From positions 53,650 to 117,649 of the forward strand of contig JAEPNV010000016.1 of assembly GCA_017643215.1 (NCBI GenBank): 64,000 bases of DNA, written 5' to 3'. A program made the translations under genes and the position numbers. Of the stretch, positions 53,132-61,962 are shown piece by piece (positions within the stretch are counted from its first letter, which is position 1; every line of letters starts with the position of its first letter). The notes beneath the pieces are model-generated. The model saw only the letters and a list, made by a program, of their open reading frames with translations, ran no database searches and was not told where the DNA came from. The DNA comes from Roseibium sp. Lineage in GTDB: Bacteria; Pseudomonadota; Alphaproteobacteria; Rhizobiales; Stappiaceae.

Positions 53132-53146
53132 GAATTGCCGAAATTC
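53132..53146. promoter_or_regulatory. Candidate LysR-type binding dyad in divergent promoter
   Basis: GAATT-N5-AATTC is a perfect inverted repeat containing the T-N11-A pattern of LysR-type sites. It lies 24 bases upstream of the LysR start and 47 bases upstream of the divergent small ORF. It is well placed for autoregulation and control of the methyltransferase operon. Confidence 0.45.
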
Positions 53147-53169
53147 GCAGGTGTTTTATACACATATGC

Positions 53170-54069
53170 ATGAATTGGGATGCCATCTCTTTCGATTGGA
53201 ACCAGGCGCGGGCGTTTCTCGCCACCGCCGAGGAAGGTTCCCTGTCCGCGGCCGCGCGTGCGCTCCGGCAGACCCAGCCGACGCTCGGCCGTCAGATCGC
53301 CGCGCTGGAAGCCGATCTCGGCGTAGTCCTTTTTGAGCGGGTCGGGCGCACCTACGTCCCCACCCCGACGGGCCTTGACCTTCTTGAGCACGTCCGGTCC
53401 ATGGCGTCAGCGGCGACGCAGCTCTCGCTCACCGCCTCCGGCCAGGCCCAGGCGATCGAGGGAACGGTTGTGATCTCCGTGTCGGACGTCATGGCGGCCT
53501 ATATGTTGCCGCCGATGATCCGGGAGTTGGGGGAAACGGCACCGGGGCTTCACATCGATCTTCTTGCCTCCAACACGTTCAGCGATCTCAAGCAGCGCGA
53601 AGCGGATATCGCCCTGCGCCATGTCCGCCCGGAGCAGCCGGAGCTGATCGCAAAATTTGTGAAAGAGATGACGGCCCGGCACTATGCCGCACCGTCCTAT
53701 TTGCAGGTGCACGGCAGGCCCTCGGAAATGGCCGAGCTTGCGCAGCACAGCTTCATCAGTTTCGGCGACCGGGAGCAGATGAAGCGTCAGCTCCAAAGTG
53801 CCGAGATTCTGATCTCCGACACAAACCTGCGTTTCAGTTCAGCGAGCGCCATCGTCGCGTGGCAAATGGTCCGAGACGGGCTTGGTGTGGGTATTATGGC
53901 CGACGAAATCGCCGACAAATGTCCCGATGTAGAGCCTCTTTTCCCGGACATGCCCCCTTTTCGCTTCCCGCTCTGGATCGTCACGCACCGCGAGCTCAAG
54001 ACCTCGCGCCGCATCCGGCTGGTGTTCGACTTTCTGGCGGAAAAGCTGAAACAGTCAGACCACGGGTAG
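53170..54069 (+). CDS. LysR family transcriptional regulator
   Basis: A 299-residue regulator. The N-terminal winged helix reads FLATAEEGSLSAAARALRQTQPTLGRQIAALEADLG, followed by LFERVGR; the rest is the LysR substrate-binding domain. ATG 53170 gives the normal start (WDAISFDWNQARAFL); the in-frame ATG at 53116 would overlap the divergent promoter. It is divergent from the small ORF/methyltransferase/fabI genes and probably controls them. Confidence 0.93.
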   Translation: MNWDAISFDWNQARAFLATAEEGSLSAAARALRQTQPTLGRQIAALEADLGVVLFERVGRTYVPTPTGLDLLEHVRSMASAATQLSLTASGQAQAIEGTVVISVSDVMAAYMLPPMIRELGETAPGLHIDLLASNTFSDLKQREADIALRHVRPEQPELIAKFVKEMTARHYAAPSYLQVHGRPSEMAELAQHSFISFGDREQMKRQLQSAEILISDTNLRFSSASAIVAWQMVRDGLGVGIMADEIADKCPDVEPLFPDMPPFRFPLWIVTHRELKTSRRIRLVFDFLAEKLKQSDHG

Positions 54070-54248
54070 GGGCTCAAATCCCGTCTTCCTCATCATCGTC
54101 CGGAAACAGGTATCGACCCTTTTGGGGAACGTGAGGCCGTTGACGACGGCGGCGGACCGCAACAGCGGCAGAAGCCGGCGGACTGCTCATTCTTTGAGAT
54201 GGCACTTCGTGCTTTCTCATCAAAAGGGCCAGTCTATCGTCGCTCCCC

Positions 54249-55157
54249 TCACCCCGCCTGGAACATCCAGTTGAGCACCAGCCGCCAGTCGGTCATGCGG
54301 ATCGGGGTGCCGTGGGTGCCGGTGTCGAACAGCGTGAACTTGATCGGATAGGTCGGCGCCGCCGCCTTGATCTTTTTGAAGAAACTGGCCTGGGTCTCCC
54401 AGTCGTAGACCTGGTCGTCGCTGCCATAACCCATATAGATCGGCACCCGGCGGGCGAGCGCGCCGGAGCTCAAAAATCCGGGATCTTTCGGCGAACCGAG
54501 CAACAGGATCCCGTCAAGGTTCCGGGCGTACGCGCCATTCTTCAACAGGTTCCAGCAGATGATGCCGCCCATGGACCCGCAGGCAACGATGATCCTGGCG
54601 CGCGGTGAGACCTGTTTCTGGTACTGGATGAGCGCGGCGATGTCGGCCGTGCCGCGTGCGCCGAAATCGGCAAAGTCGGTGGATAGATAGGCCCCGCCAT
54701 TGCGGACCATGAGGTTCTGGACGCGGTTGAAATTGCCGCCAAAGGTCACGTCGTTCACGCCCTGCAAACGGTTGCCGCCCTGGCCATGGACATAGATGAC
54801 AACCGCATTGGCGCCACCCTTCACCTTGCCGACACCCATGAACTTCACGGTCCGGCCATTGGCCTGGATCTCGTAGCTCGCCCGGCTGCGTTTCGGCCGG
54901 TAGGAGACATAATTGCCGAACACTTCGCGCTGATCCACCTTGTCGCGATCGCGCAGGTCACGCTGCTTGGAATACTCAACGACCAGAAAATCACCGCCAA
55001 AATGGCTCGACAGGATGTTCTTGTAGCGGAACAGGCGGTCCTTATAAGGCGCGAGGCTTTGGGCCGCCGCCGGCCCGCTGACAACCACCAGACCGATCAC
55101 CATGGTCACCATTGCCACCAGGGCTGTTCCCGACGTCAGCGGCGTCCATCGTTTCAT
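54249..55157 (-). CDS. Secreted alpha/beta hydrolase
   Basis: A 302-residue exported hydrolase. The signal peptide is TSGTALVAMVTMVIGLVVVSG plus PAAAQS, cleaved about residue 32. The oxyanion region is YVHGQGGNRLQG and the nucleophile elbow is ACGSMGG (Ser). An acid lies in YGSDDQVYDW, and the His in DTGTHGTP. GGGAG precedes ATG 55157, which gives the signal peptide; the frame extends upstream but has no better start. The substrate is unknown. Confidence 0.85.
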   Translation of the reverse strand: MKRWTPLTSGTALVAMVTMVIGLVVVSGPAAAQSLAPYKDRLFRYKNILSSHFGGDFLVVEYSKQRDLRDRDKVDQREVFGNYVSYRPKRSRASYEIQANGRTVKFMGVGKVKGGANAVVIYVHGQGGNRLQGVNDVTFGGNFNRVQNLMVRNGGAYLSTDFADFGARGTADIAALIQYQKQVSPRARIIVACGSMGGIICWNLLKNGAYARNLDGILLLGSPKDPGFLSSGALARRVPIYMGYGSDDQVYDWETQASFFKKIKAAAPTYPIKFTLFDTGTHGTPIRMTDWRLVLNWMFQAG

Positions 55158-55486
55158 CCGCACACTCCCGGCGTCCGCGGGTTTGAAGAAACAAGTGCCC
55201 CCGACCCTAGCGGCCCCGTTCACGCTGTTCAATCGGCGGAATCGCGGGACGGCCGCTTTCCTCAAACCGTTTGGAGAACTCCGATTTGGTTAGAAATGAC
55301 AATGCAACTACGCAGAAAAGACGTCATACAAAACAATTACTCAGTCGTTTTGGTGTCGGCGATCCCAACCACAACCGAAAACATTGGACAAGTCCGGGAT
55401 ATTAATAAATTGGTAACCATCATCTACTGAACATCCACACACGAGATAAAGGGAAGAACCCCTTGGAATTGTTCAGGAGAACTTAA
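55158..55486. other. Divergent intergenic region, AT-rich on the right
   Basis: About 330 bases between the hydrolase and ParA-like genes. The right two-thirds are clearly poorer in GC than the neighbours and should hold the ParA promoter. No parS-like palindrome or ORF is seen. Confidence 0.45.
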
Positions 55487-56194
55487 ATGCCGGTTATTTC
55501 CTTCGCTAATGCCAAAGGCGGAGCTGGTAAGACCACAGCGGCACTTTTGCTGGCGACGGAAATCGCCGACCGGGGGCGGCGTGTGACAATCTTCGACGCC
55601 GATCCGCAAAAGTGGATCTCCAAATGGGCGGATCTTCCCAACTGCAACCACCGGATCTCCGTCATCAGCGAAGTGTCGCCGGCCACCATTGCCGGCCAGA
55701 TCCAGGAGGCCGCCCAGTCGGGCGACTACGTCATCGTCGATCTGGAAGGGACGGAAAACCTTTTGGTCGCAAACGCCCTCTCCATGTCCGATCTGGTCGT
55801 GATTCCGATCCAGGGCTCGTCGATGGACGCGCGCGGCGGCGCCAAGATCCTGTCGCTGATTTCAAAGCTTGAGAAGATCGTGCGCCGCGAGATCCGCCAT
55901 TGCGTTGTCCTCACGCGCACCAACGCGGCCGTGACGACACGGGCGATGAAAGCGGTCCAGGACTCGCTGGCCGGCAACGGCGTTGACGTCTTGATGACAC
56001 CGATCGTGGAACGGGCGGCCTTCCGGGACCTGTTCGAGTTTGGCGGCGGCCTTGCCGACCAAAACCCCAAAACCGTGACCAATCTGAAAAAGGCCCGCGA
56101 AAATGCGGCGATGATCGCGGCTGAAATACTGGAACGCGCGGAAGTACTGCCGGTGCGCCGGCGCTGGTACCAATTCCACAAACGCGCCTCCTGA
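55487..56194 (+). CDS. Orphan ParA/VirC1-like ATPase
   Basis: A 235-residue P-loop ATPase. The deviant Walker A is KGGAGKTT at residues 10-17 and a switch-I-type DAD motif is in FDADPQKW. Switch II reads IVDLEGTENLLVANAL, with Glu replacing the usual Thr/Pro context. Length and wording are close to VirC1 of Agrobacterium and other short ParA proteins. No ParB gene follows, and a strong terminator ends the transcript at once, so it is monocistronic. AGGAG 7 bases before the ATG fixes the start. Confidence 0.9.
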   Translation: MPVISFANAKGGAGKTTAALLLATEIADRGRRVTIFDADPQKWISKWADLPNCNHRISVISEVSPATIAGQIQEAAQSGDYVIVDLEGTENLLVANALSMSDLVVIPIQGSSMDARGGAKILSLISKLEKIVRREIRHCVVLTRTNAAVTTRAMKAVQDSLAGNGVDVLMTPIVERAAFRDLFEFGGGLADQNPKTVTNLKKARENAAMIAAEILERAEVLPVRRRWYQFHKRAS

Positions 56195-56222
56195 ACAACA
56201 ACCATAACGCCCCATCGACCTG

Positions 56223-56253
56223 GCCGGACAGCACGTGCTGTCCGGCTTTTTTT
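56223..56253 (+). terminator. Rho-independent terminator after the ParA-like gene
   Basis: GCCGGACAGCAC and GTGCTGTCCGGC form a perfect 24-base palindrome, followed by seven T residues (56247-56253). It begins 28 bases after the stop codon. This is the clearest intrinsic terminator in the window. Confidence 0.92.
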
Positions 56254-56644
56254 ACGCGGCGTCCTGGACGCAAGAACCCCGGGTCGCGGACCTGATGCCT
56301 TTTGGCCTTGCGTCGGCAAAGCCGGTTCAGGCCGCTTCCACGCCTGTTGGGACCGGGCCGGCGGTTGCTCAAATACAAAAGCCAATGTTCGCCAAGGGAT
56401 GTCAGCTTGCGCTGCGCGCCCATTCGGCACAGGCGCACGCTCCAAATCGTCACAGCGACACTGCGCGGAACCGGTGGTTTGACGGGGAATAGCGCGCAAT
56501 TGATGGCTACCCGTATCAAACAAGGTCTGGCAATTCGGCCAAAACCTTTTTATGAGCGCAGTTTGAAGCTTCACCCATTGGGCTCGCGCCCTCTGCGTTC
56601 CGCGGTTCCAACACTTGAACCAGCGGACGCGACGTCGGGATAGG
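56254..56644. other. Leader/intergenic region before prfC
   Basis: About 390 bases between the ParA terminator and prfC. No supported ORF is present. A hairpin (CGCGGTTC-N8-GAACC with one bulge and GCG) lies at 56601-56625, 20 bases before the prfC ATG. It may affect translation of prfC. The promoter is not assigned. Confidence 0.45.
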
Positions 56645-58249
56645 ATGTTCACCTTGAAACACACCACCGCGCCTTTTGCCACGCGCCGCACCTTCGCGAT
56701 CATCTCGCACCCCGATGCCGGCAAGACGACCTTGACCGAAAAGCTGCTCTTGTCCGGCGGCGCGATCCGGGCGGCCGGACAGGTGCGTGCCCGCGGCGAG
56801 CGCCGGCGCGCGCGGTCCGACTGGATGAAGATCGAGCAGGAGCGCGGCATTTCCGTTTCGTCCTCGGTCATGACCTTCGAGCGCGGCGGCATCATCTACA
56901 ATCTGCTCGACACGCCCGGCCACGAGGACTTTTCCGAAGACACGTACCGGACGCTGACCGCCGTCGACGCGGCGATCATGGTGATCGACGCGGCCAAGGG
57001 CATAGAAACCCAAACCCGCAAGCTGTTCGAGGTCTGCCGTCTCCGCGACATTCCGATCATCACCTTCGTCAACAAGATCGACCGGGAAGGCCGGCACGCG
57101 CTGGAAATCCTTGACGAGGTGCAGGAAGCGCTGGCGCTGGATGTTTCCCCGATGACCTGGCCGGTCGGTATGGGCTCGGACTTCTTTGGTGTCTATGACT
57201 GGCAGGCAAAAGCATTTCACACCTCAGACGGTGAACGCGGCGGCGCCTATGCCGAGACCAAACCCGTGTCGGGTCTGGATGATGACGCCCTCACCGGGAC
57301 CGTCTTTGACCGTGTCCTGGAAGACCTCACGGAAAACGTCGAACTCGGCGCGGAAGGATATGCGCCGTTCGACCGTGAGAGTTTCCTGGAAGGCCACCTG
57401 ACGCCGGTGTTTTTCGGCTCCGCCTTGCGTGACTACGGCATCGAGGAGGTGCTCGACTTCATCGCCGCGCACGCCCCGCCGCCCCATTCCCAGCCGGCGA
57501 CGGGCGGGCGGGTCATCGCGCCCGACGAAGACAAGGTGACCGGCTTCGTCTTCAAGGTGCAGGCCAACATGGACCCCAAGCACCGGGACCGCATCGCGTT
57601 CGTGCGCTTGTGCTCGGGCACGTTCAAGCGCGGCATGAAGCTGAAACATGTGCGGGCGGGCAAGTCGATCGCGGTCTCCGCGCCGATCTTCTTTTTCGCC
57701 GAGGAACGGGAAATCGCCGAGACCGCCTATCCGGGCGATGTCATCGGCGTGCCGAACCACGGCCAGCTCCGGGTCGGCGACACGCTGACGGAAGGCGAGA
57801 ACATTCACGTCACCGGCCTTCCCGCCTTCGCGCCGGAAATCCTGCGCCGGGTCCGCCTGGGCGACACCATGCGCGTCAAACAGATGCGCCAGGGCCTGCA
57901 GGATCTGGCCGAGGAGGGCCTGGTACAGATCTTCAAGCCGGACATCGGCTCCAACTGGATCGTCGGCGTCGTCGGCATCCTGCAGCTCGATGTCGTGGTC
58001 GACCGGCTGAAGGCCGAATACGGCACGGAGATCGGCTTTGAGGCGGTCAATTTTTCCACCGCGCGCTGGATCGAGACCGATCAGCCGACGCTTCAAAAAA
58101 TGATCGAGAACCACCGCATGTCGATCGCCAACGACCGGGACGACCGGCCGGTGTTCTTGTTCAAGAACGCCTGGGAGGTCGGCTATGTCACCGACAAATA
58201 CCCCGATGTCACCTTCCGCGAAACGCGGGAGATCGTGTACGAAAGTTAG
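56645..58249 (+). CDS. prfC: Peptide chain release factor 3
   Basis: A 534-residue GTPase that recycles RF1/RF2 from terminating ribosomes. G1 is SHPDAGKTTLTEKLL, the switch region contains EQERGISVSSSVMTF, G3 is LDTPGHEDFSEDTYRTL and G4 is VNKIDREGR. These match RF3 rather than EF-G. The C-terminal domains (RFF/EF-G domain III-like) are intact and the length equals E. coli RF3. ATG 56645 is used; an in-frame start at 56615 would add ten basic residues. RF3 is not universal in bacteria. Confidence 0.95.
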   Translation: MFTLKHTTAPFATRRTFAIISHPDAGKTTLTEKLLLSGGAIRAAGQVRARGERRRARSDWMKIEQERGISVSSSVMTFERGGIIYNLLDTPGHEDFSEDTYRTLTAVDAAIMVIDAAKGIETQTRKLFEVCRLRDIPIITFVNKIDREGRHALEILDEVQEALALDVSPMTWPVGMGSDFFGVYDWQAKAFHTSDGERGGAYAETKPVSGLDDDALTGTVFDRVLEDLTENVELGAEGYAPFDRESFLEGHLTPVFFGSALRDYGIEEVLDFIAAHAPPPHSQPATGGRVIAPDEDKVTGFVFKVQANMDPKHRDRIAFVRLCSGTFKRGMKLKHVRAGKSIAVSAPIFFFAEEREIAETAYPGDVIGVPNHGQLRVGDTLTEGENIHVTGLPAFAPEILRRVRLGDTMRVKQMRQGLQDLAEEGLVQIFKPDIGSNWIVGVVGILQLDVVVDRLKAEYGTEIGFEAVNFSTARWIETDQPTLQKMIENHRMSIANDRDDRPVFLFKNAWEVGYVTDKYPDVTFRETREIVYES

Positions 58250-58259
58250 GTTTACCTAA
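58246..58259. repeat. Short perfect dyad over the prfC stop codon
   Basis: TTAGGT-TT-ACCTAA is a perfect 6-bp inverted repeat covering the prfC TAG stop and lying 14 bases before the GNAT gene. It may be an operator for the downstream gene or chance. Confidence 0.35.
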
Positions 58260-58273
58260 GGCGGGCACGAGCC

Positions 58274-58735
58274 ATGGCCGTTACCACGCGTCCGGTCACA
58301 TCCGATGACTGCGGCCTTATCTGCCGGCACCGGCGGGACATGTTCGCGGCAGCCGGAGAGGTCAGGGCTGCCAAAGCTGCCGGAAGTGATGAATACAAGG
58401 ACTGGCAGGCGCAACACCTTACATCAGGCGCCTATTTCGGTTTCATTGCGGAAGCCGGCGGCCGCCCTGTTGGCGGGATTGGCCTGATGATCCTGGACTG
58501 GCCACCTCATCCCGAGCACCCGCAGATCACCCAGCGCGGATATGTCCTCAATCTCTTTGTCGAGCCGGATTGCCGCGGCCAGGGCATTGGAAAGCGGCTG
58601 ATCGCGGAAGCGGACCGGGAATTCCGGAAACGCGGCGTTTCCTTCGCGGTCCTGACGGCGACGGATCAGGCACGCCCAATCTACGAAAAGGACGGCTGGG
58701 AACAGACATCTCAAATGGCCAAGTGTTTGGACTGA
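58274..58735 (+). CDS. GNAT family N-acetyltransferase
   Basis: A 153-residue acetyltransferase. The acetyl-CoA site reads NLFVEPDCRGQGIGKRLI (the R-G-x-G-x-G/A pyrophosphate loop), followed by RPIYEKDGWE at the C-terminus. The N-terminal half (DDCGLICRHRRDMF) is variable and gives no substrate. It lies 24 bases after prfC and may share its transcript. Confidence 0.9.
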   Translation: MAVTTRPVTSDDCGLICRHRRDMFAAAGEVRAAKAAGSDEYKDWQAQHLTSGAYFGFIAEAGGRPVGGIGLMILDWPPHPEHPQITQRGYVLNLFVEPDCRGQGIGKRLIAEADREFRKRGVSFAVLTATDQARPIYEKDGWEQTSQMAKCLD

Positions 58736-58791
58736 CCGCCCGCGGATAAAAACCGGCCTGCGGACTCTTTAGGGCGAAGGGCCGGCTCCGG

Positions 58792-59619
58792 TCAGTCCAG
58801 CGTGAATCCCTTGGACCGGATGAAGGCGCCGAAGTTCGTGCGTTCGGGCAGCGCGTATTGCCGGGCCTTGTCCTCCGACCAACCGTAGTGGCCGCTGGTG
58901 CCGAAGGTCTCCACTGCCCGCTGAGCCGCATAAGGCTGGCCGGCCTCGCGCCTTGCATCGTACTCCGCAATCGCCGCGTCGAGGCCGGTTTCCGAGTAGC
59001 GGTCCCGATGAACGGTGACGGAGAGCGGCAGCCGCAGGCTGACCACCGGCTCCGGGTCCTGCCGATAGCCGAGGGCGAGACCGGCCACCGGGAACACGTG
59101 ATCCGGCAGGCCCAACACATCGCTCACCGCATCCGCCTCGTTCCGGATCGCGCTCACTGGACAACAGCCGAGGCCGGCCGCTTCCGCCGCCGTGACAAAA
59201 GCGCCCAGCGCGATCGCGGCATCCACCGCCGCGTTGAAGAACGCATCCAGATGATCGTTGGCGAAAGCATGCCCCCGCATTGTATGCAGGCGCCGCTGGC
59301 GGCGGTTGTTGCCGCAAAACACCAGGAAGACCGGCGCCGTTTCAATCCAGCCGCCGCCGCACAACGCATCAAGGCGGGTGCGAAGTGCCGGATCCCTGAT
59401 CACGATGATGTCGCGCTGCTGGAGATCGCTTTTGGTCGGCGCGGACAGGGCCGCCGCGCATAGGATGTCCAGCACATGTGGTTCCACAGCCCTGTCCGAA
59501 AATGCCCGGCACGAGCCGCGTTCCAGCATGCCATTCAGACGGTTTTCAATGTCTTTGTCCGGCGCCGCTGCCAAGGGCGCGCCGAACCGCGTTTCAATGC
59601 TTGTCATGATTTTGACCAT
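58792..59619 (-). CDS. Nitroreductase family protein
   Basis: A 275-residue FMN-dependent reductase. The FMN region is RGSCRAFSDRAVEPHVLDILCAAALSAPTKSD near the N-terminus; GALVTAAEAAGLGCCPVS-like text appears as FVTAAEAAGLGCCPVS in the middle, and GLALGY completes the fold. It probably reduces nitro or quinone compounds with NAD(P)H. ATG 59619 has AGGA 9 bases upstream; a second Met 12 bases on is possible. The 90 C-terminal residues extend beyond the usual domain. Confidence 0.88.
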   Translation of the reverse strand: MVKIMTSIETRFGAPLAAAPDKDIENRLNGMLERGSCRAFSDRAVEPHVLDILCAAALSAPTKSDLQQRDIIVIRDPALRTRLDALCGGGWIETAPVFLVFCGNNRRQRRLHTMRGHAFANDHLDAFFNAAVDAAIALGAFVTAAEAAGLGCCPVSAIRNEADAVSDVLGLPDHVFPVAGLALGYRQDPEPVVSLRLPLSVTVHRDRYSETGLDAAIAEYDARREAGQPYAAQRAVETFGTSGHYGWSEDKARQYALPERTNFGAFIRSKGFTLD

Positions 59620-59734
59620 GGGAGATCCTGATTGCGATCGGCCGATGTCTGCCACGGTATTCTAGTGTCAGGATCACGAATGTCCGGTTTAGCTTCAAGT
59701 GACCGCCGTTTTGCTGAGACCGTCGGCAAGCACC

Positions 59735-59882
59735 CTTCTCCCCCCTTGCGGGGGAGATGTCTCCGACAGGAGACAGAGGGGGGTCTAAGGCTCTCAATTT
59801 ATGGGATGAGTCCGGTTTGCAATGGCCAGGCTCACCCCCCTCTGTCCGCATGCGCGGACATCTCCCCCTCAAGGGGGAGAGG
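59735..59882. repeat. Inverted repeat pair, CTCCCCC...GGGGGAGA type
   Basis: Arms at about 59735-59784 and 59834-59882 are near-perfect reverse complements with a roughly 49-base centre. Each arm holds an inner hairpin (CCCCC/GGGGG) followed by AGATGTC and ends in AGAGGGGGG. Repeats of this form are common between genes of Hyphomicrobiales and are probably non-autonomous mobile palindromes. Confidence 0.7.
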
Positions 59883-60181
59883 CCATGTGGCGCCGTTTCA
59901 GTGTGCATGCCCACTCTGCATGCCGGAACGAAAAGTCAAACGATATCAGATTGATACGCCCACACTCACGAGTCAAACCGGACAGCCGTGGATCAGGATC
60001 TGTAACTTGCATTGCTTTGGCGGGGTTCCGTCGAGGATTTCACAGATTTGTACGTACTCGTCTACCGAACTGATACGTGGGCAGCGGTGCTCCTTTGGAT
60101 TTCTGAAGGCCGAACGGTGCAATAAGTGAAAGCGGGCTCAAAGTAATGGGTGCCAACGAAACACCGGATGGTGATCGGACA

Positions 60182-60212
60182 CAGGGCGCAGGCATTTAAT
60201 GCCCGCTCCCTG
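60182..60212 (-). terminator. Possible terminator hairpin after the tandem rhodanese gene
   Basis: A 31-base imperfect palindrome (CAGGG ... GGCATT-T-AATGCC ... CCCTG) lies 17 bases past the stop of the rhodanese gene on its strand. There is no T-tract, so it may only be an mRNA-stabilising end. Confidence 0.4.
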
Positions 60213-60228
60213 TTAGCCATCAATGGAT

Positions 60229-61164
60229 TTAGCTGGCGTCGATGGCCGCCTTGGGCAGATCGTCGCTCGCACCCCATTCCGCCCAGGAGCGGTGGTAGGT
60301 GCGCACTTTTGGATATCCCATCAGCCTCAGGACGAAGTAGGTGTGCGCGGATGCTTCCCCGGTCTGGCAGTGAATGACGATGTTCATGTCCGGTGTGACG
60401 CCTTCGCCTTCAAAGAGCTTTGTCAACTCGCGCGCGGTCTTGATCATCTTGACCTCGTCAAGATTGCGCGACCAGGGCATGTTGATGGCCCAGGGGATGA
60501 AGCCCTTGGCGTAGGCTTTTTCCGGGCGAACGTCGATCACGATCGTTTCCCGGTCCATGCGCCGCTCCATGATGTAATCGGCGCTGGCATACCGGCGCGG
60601 GGTCCGGGTGATCGAAAAGACCGCTGGACCGGCATCACCCACACTGGGGCTGATGCCGCCGCCACCGGTTTTCACCACTGTATTGCCGGCGCTTTCCCAA
60701 GCCTGGATACCGCCGTTCAACAGGCTAACCTTCCGATGCCCGAAATACTCCAGCAGCCAGAACAACCGGGCAGCGCGGAAGCCGCCGCGGTCGTCATAGA
60801 TCACGACTTCGGTTGTCTGGCTGATGCCGTGGGCGCCCAACAGCGCGGCGAGATCCTCGTCCGACTTCAGGGCACCGGCGACGGCCGCGTTCGGATCGGT
60901 CAGATCGGTAAACGGCAGGCTGATCGCGCCTGGCACATGCCCCGCCTCGAATTTCTCCCGCGCCCGCACATCCACGATGCGCAAATCAGCGGGTGTGACG
61001 CTGGTTGATGTACCGGCATCGGCCGCGATCATGTCGAACAGCGCGGGTGCGTCCTTAAGCAGGTGTTGATTGGCGTAGTCGTCCGCGGCGGCGACCGCGT
61101 GGCCGGCGCCGAGCGCCAGCGCGACCAGCAGACCGGCGCCATATTGGAACAATCGGTTCCACAT
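60229..61164 (-). CDS. Secreted tandem rhodanese sulfurtransferase
   Basis: A 311-residue protein with a signal peptide (FQYGAGLLVALALGAGHAVA, cleaved before ADD) and two rhodanese domains. The first (about 50-165) has RIVDVRAREKFEAGHVPGA but no active-site Cys at the loop (YDDRGGFRAARL). The second (about 190-300) has the catalytic loop HCQTGEASAH. This inactive/active arrangement is normal for thiosulfate sulfurtransferases. It follows the peroxiredoxin gene by 43 bases, in the same direction. Confidence 0.92.
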   Translation of the reverse strand: MWNRLFQYGAGLLVALALGAGHAVAAADDYANQHLLKDAPALFDMIAADAGTSTSVTPADLRIVDVRAREKFEAGHVPGAISLPFTDLTDPNAAVAGALKSDEDLAALLGAHGISQTTEVVIYDDRGGFRAARLFWLLEYFGHRKVSLLNGGIQAWESAGNTVVKTGGGGISPSVGDAGPAVFSITRTPRRYASADYIMERRMDRETIVIDVRPEKAYAKGFIPWAINMPWSRNLDEVKMIKTARELTKLFEGEGVTPDMNIVIHCQTGEASAHTYFVLRLMGYPKVRTYHRSWAEWGASDDLPKAAIDAS

Positions 61165-61207
61165 GGGGGTTTCCTTTCCAAAAACGGGGTCTTGAGGTTG
61201 TGGCGCC

Positions 61208-61867
61208 TCAGGCCGGCTGGGGCACGATGCGCAAATAGGGCCGCGGCGCCTCCCAGCCGTCCGGGAATTTTTTCCGCGCGTCCTCGTCCGACACCGACGG
61301 GACGATGATGACGTTCTCGCCCTGGCGCCAGTTGGCGGGCGTTGCCACCTTGTGGTGCGCGGTGAGCTGAAGACTGTCGATCACGCGCAGGATTTCGTTG
61401 AAATCCCGGCCCGTGGTCATCGGGTAGGTCAGCGTCAGCATGATCTTCTTGTTCGGATCGATGACAAACACGGAACGCGCGGTGGCGTTGTCCATGGCGG
61501 TCCGGCCATCGGCCGATCCAGCCGTTTCCTCCGGCAGCATGCCGTAAAGCTTGGCAACCTTAAGCTCCGGATCGCCGATCAGCGGGTATTGCGGGGCAAT
61601 GCCCTGCGTTGCCTCAATGTCTTCGGCCCAGGTCTTGTGGGAACCGACCGGATCAACGCTGAGACCGATCACCTTCACGCCCCGTTTGGTGAACTCGGGA
61701 TGAAGATGGGCCATCACGCCAAGTTCGGTCGTGCAGACCGGCGTGAAGTCTTTGGGATGCGAAAACAGCACGCACCAGTCCGATCCCATCCAGTCGTGGA
61801 ACCGGATCGGGCCTTGGGTCGTGTCCGCAGTGAAATCGGGCGCAGTGTCGCCAATCGTCAAAGGCAT
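61208..61867 (-). CDS. 1-Cys peroxiredoxin (Prx6 family)
   Basis: A 219-residue peroxidase. The peroxidatic Cys45 lies in HPKDFTPVCTTELG. The long C-terminal extension (YPMTTGRDFNEILRVIDSLQ, then NWRQGENVIIVPSV) is typical of the Prx6 subfamily. It reduces peroxides, using an external thiol because no resolving Cys is evident. AAAGGA lies 6 bases before ATG 61867 and sets the start. A regulator gene lies just upstream. Confidence 0.93.
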   Translation of the reverse strand: MPLTIGDTAPDFTADTTQGPIRFHDWMGSDWCVLFSHPKDFTPVCTTELGVMAHLHPEFTKRGVKVIGLSVDPVGSHKTWAEDIEATQGIAPQYPLIGDPELKVAKLYGMLPEETAGSADGRTAMDNATARSVFVIDPNKKIMLTLTYPMTTGRDFNEILRVIDSLQLTAHHKVATPANWRQGENVIIVPSVSDEDARKKFPDGWEAPRPYLRIVPQPA

Positions 61868-61962
61868 GGTGTTTCCTTTCAGATCATGAAGTGTCACGGC
61901 CGGGCGGGCACTCACCGCCCCCCGCCGTTGCGCGCAGCGATAGCGCGCTGCCCTGCTGGAGA

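Larger units (their letters stand above)
59620..60228. other. Long intergenic interval with inverted repeats
   Basis: About 600 bases between two - strand genes. Left part (59735-59882) carries a pair of roughly 50-base inverted arms. Right part (59900-60228) has no recognised element except an imperfect hairpin at 60182-60212. No ORF is supported. Confidence 0.5.

Noticed and set aside
54070..54248. tRNA T-arm look-alike (GCTCAAATCCCGTC near 54072)
   Set aside because: No acceptor stem, D-arm or anticodon arm can be built around it.
55487..56194. Replication/partition locus (repABC or parABS)
   Set aside because: Only a lone short ParA is present; there is no ParB, RepB/RepC or parS-like palindrome.
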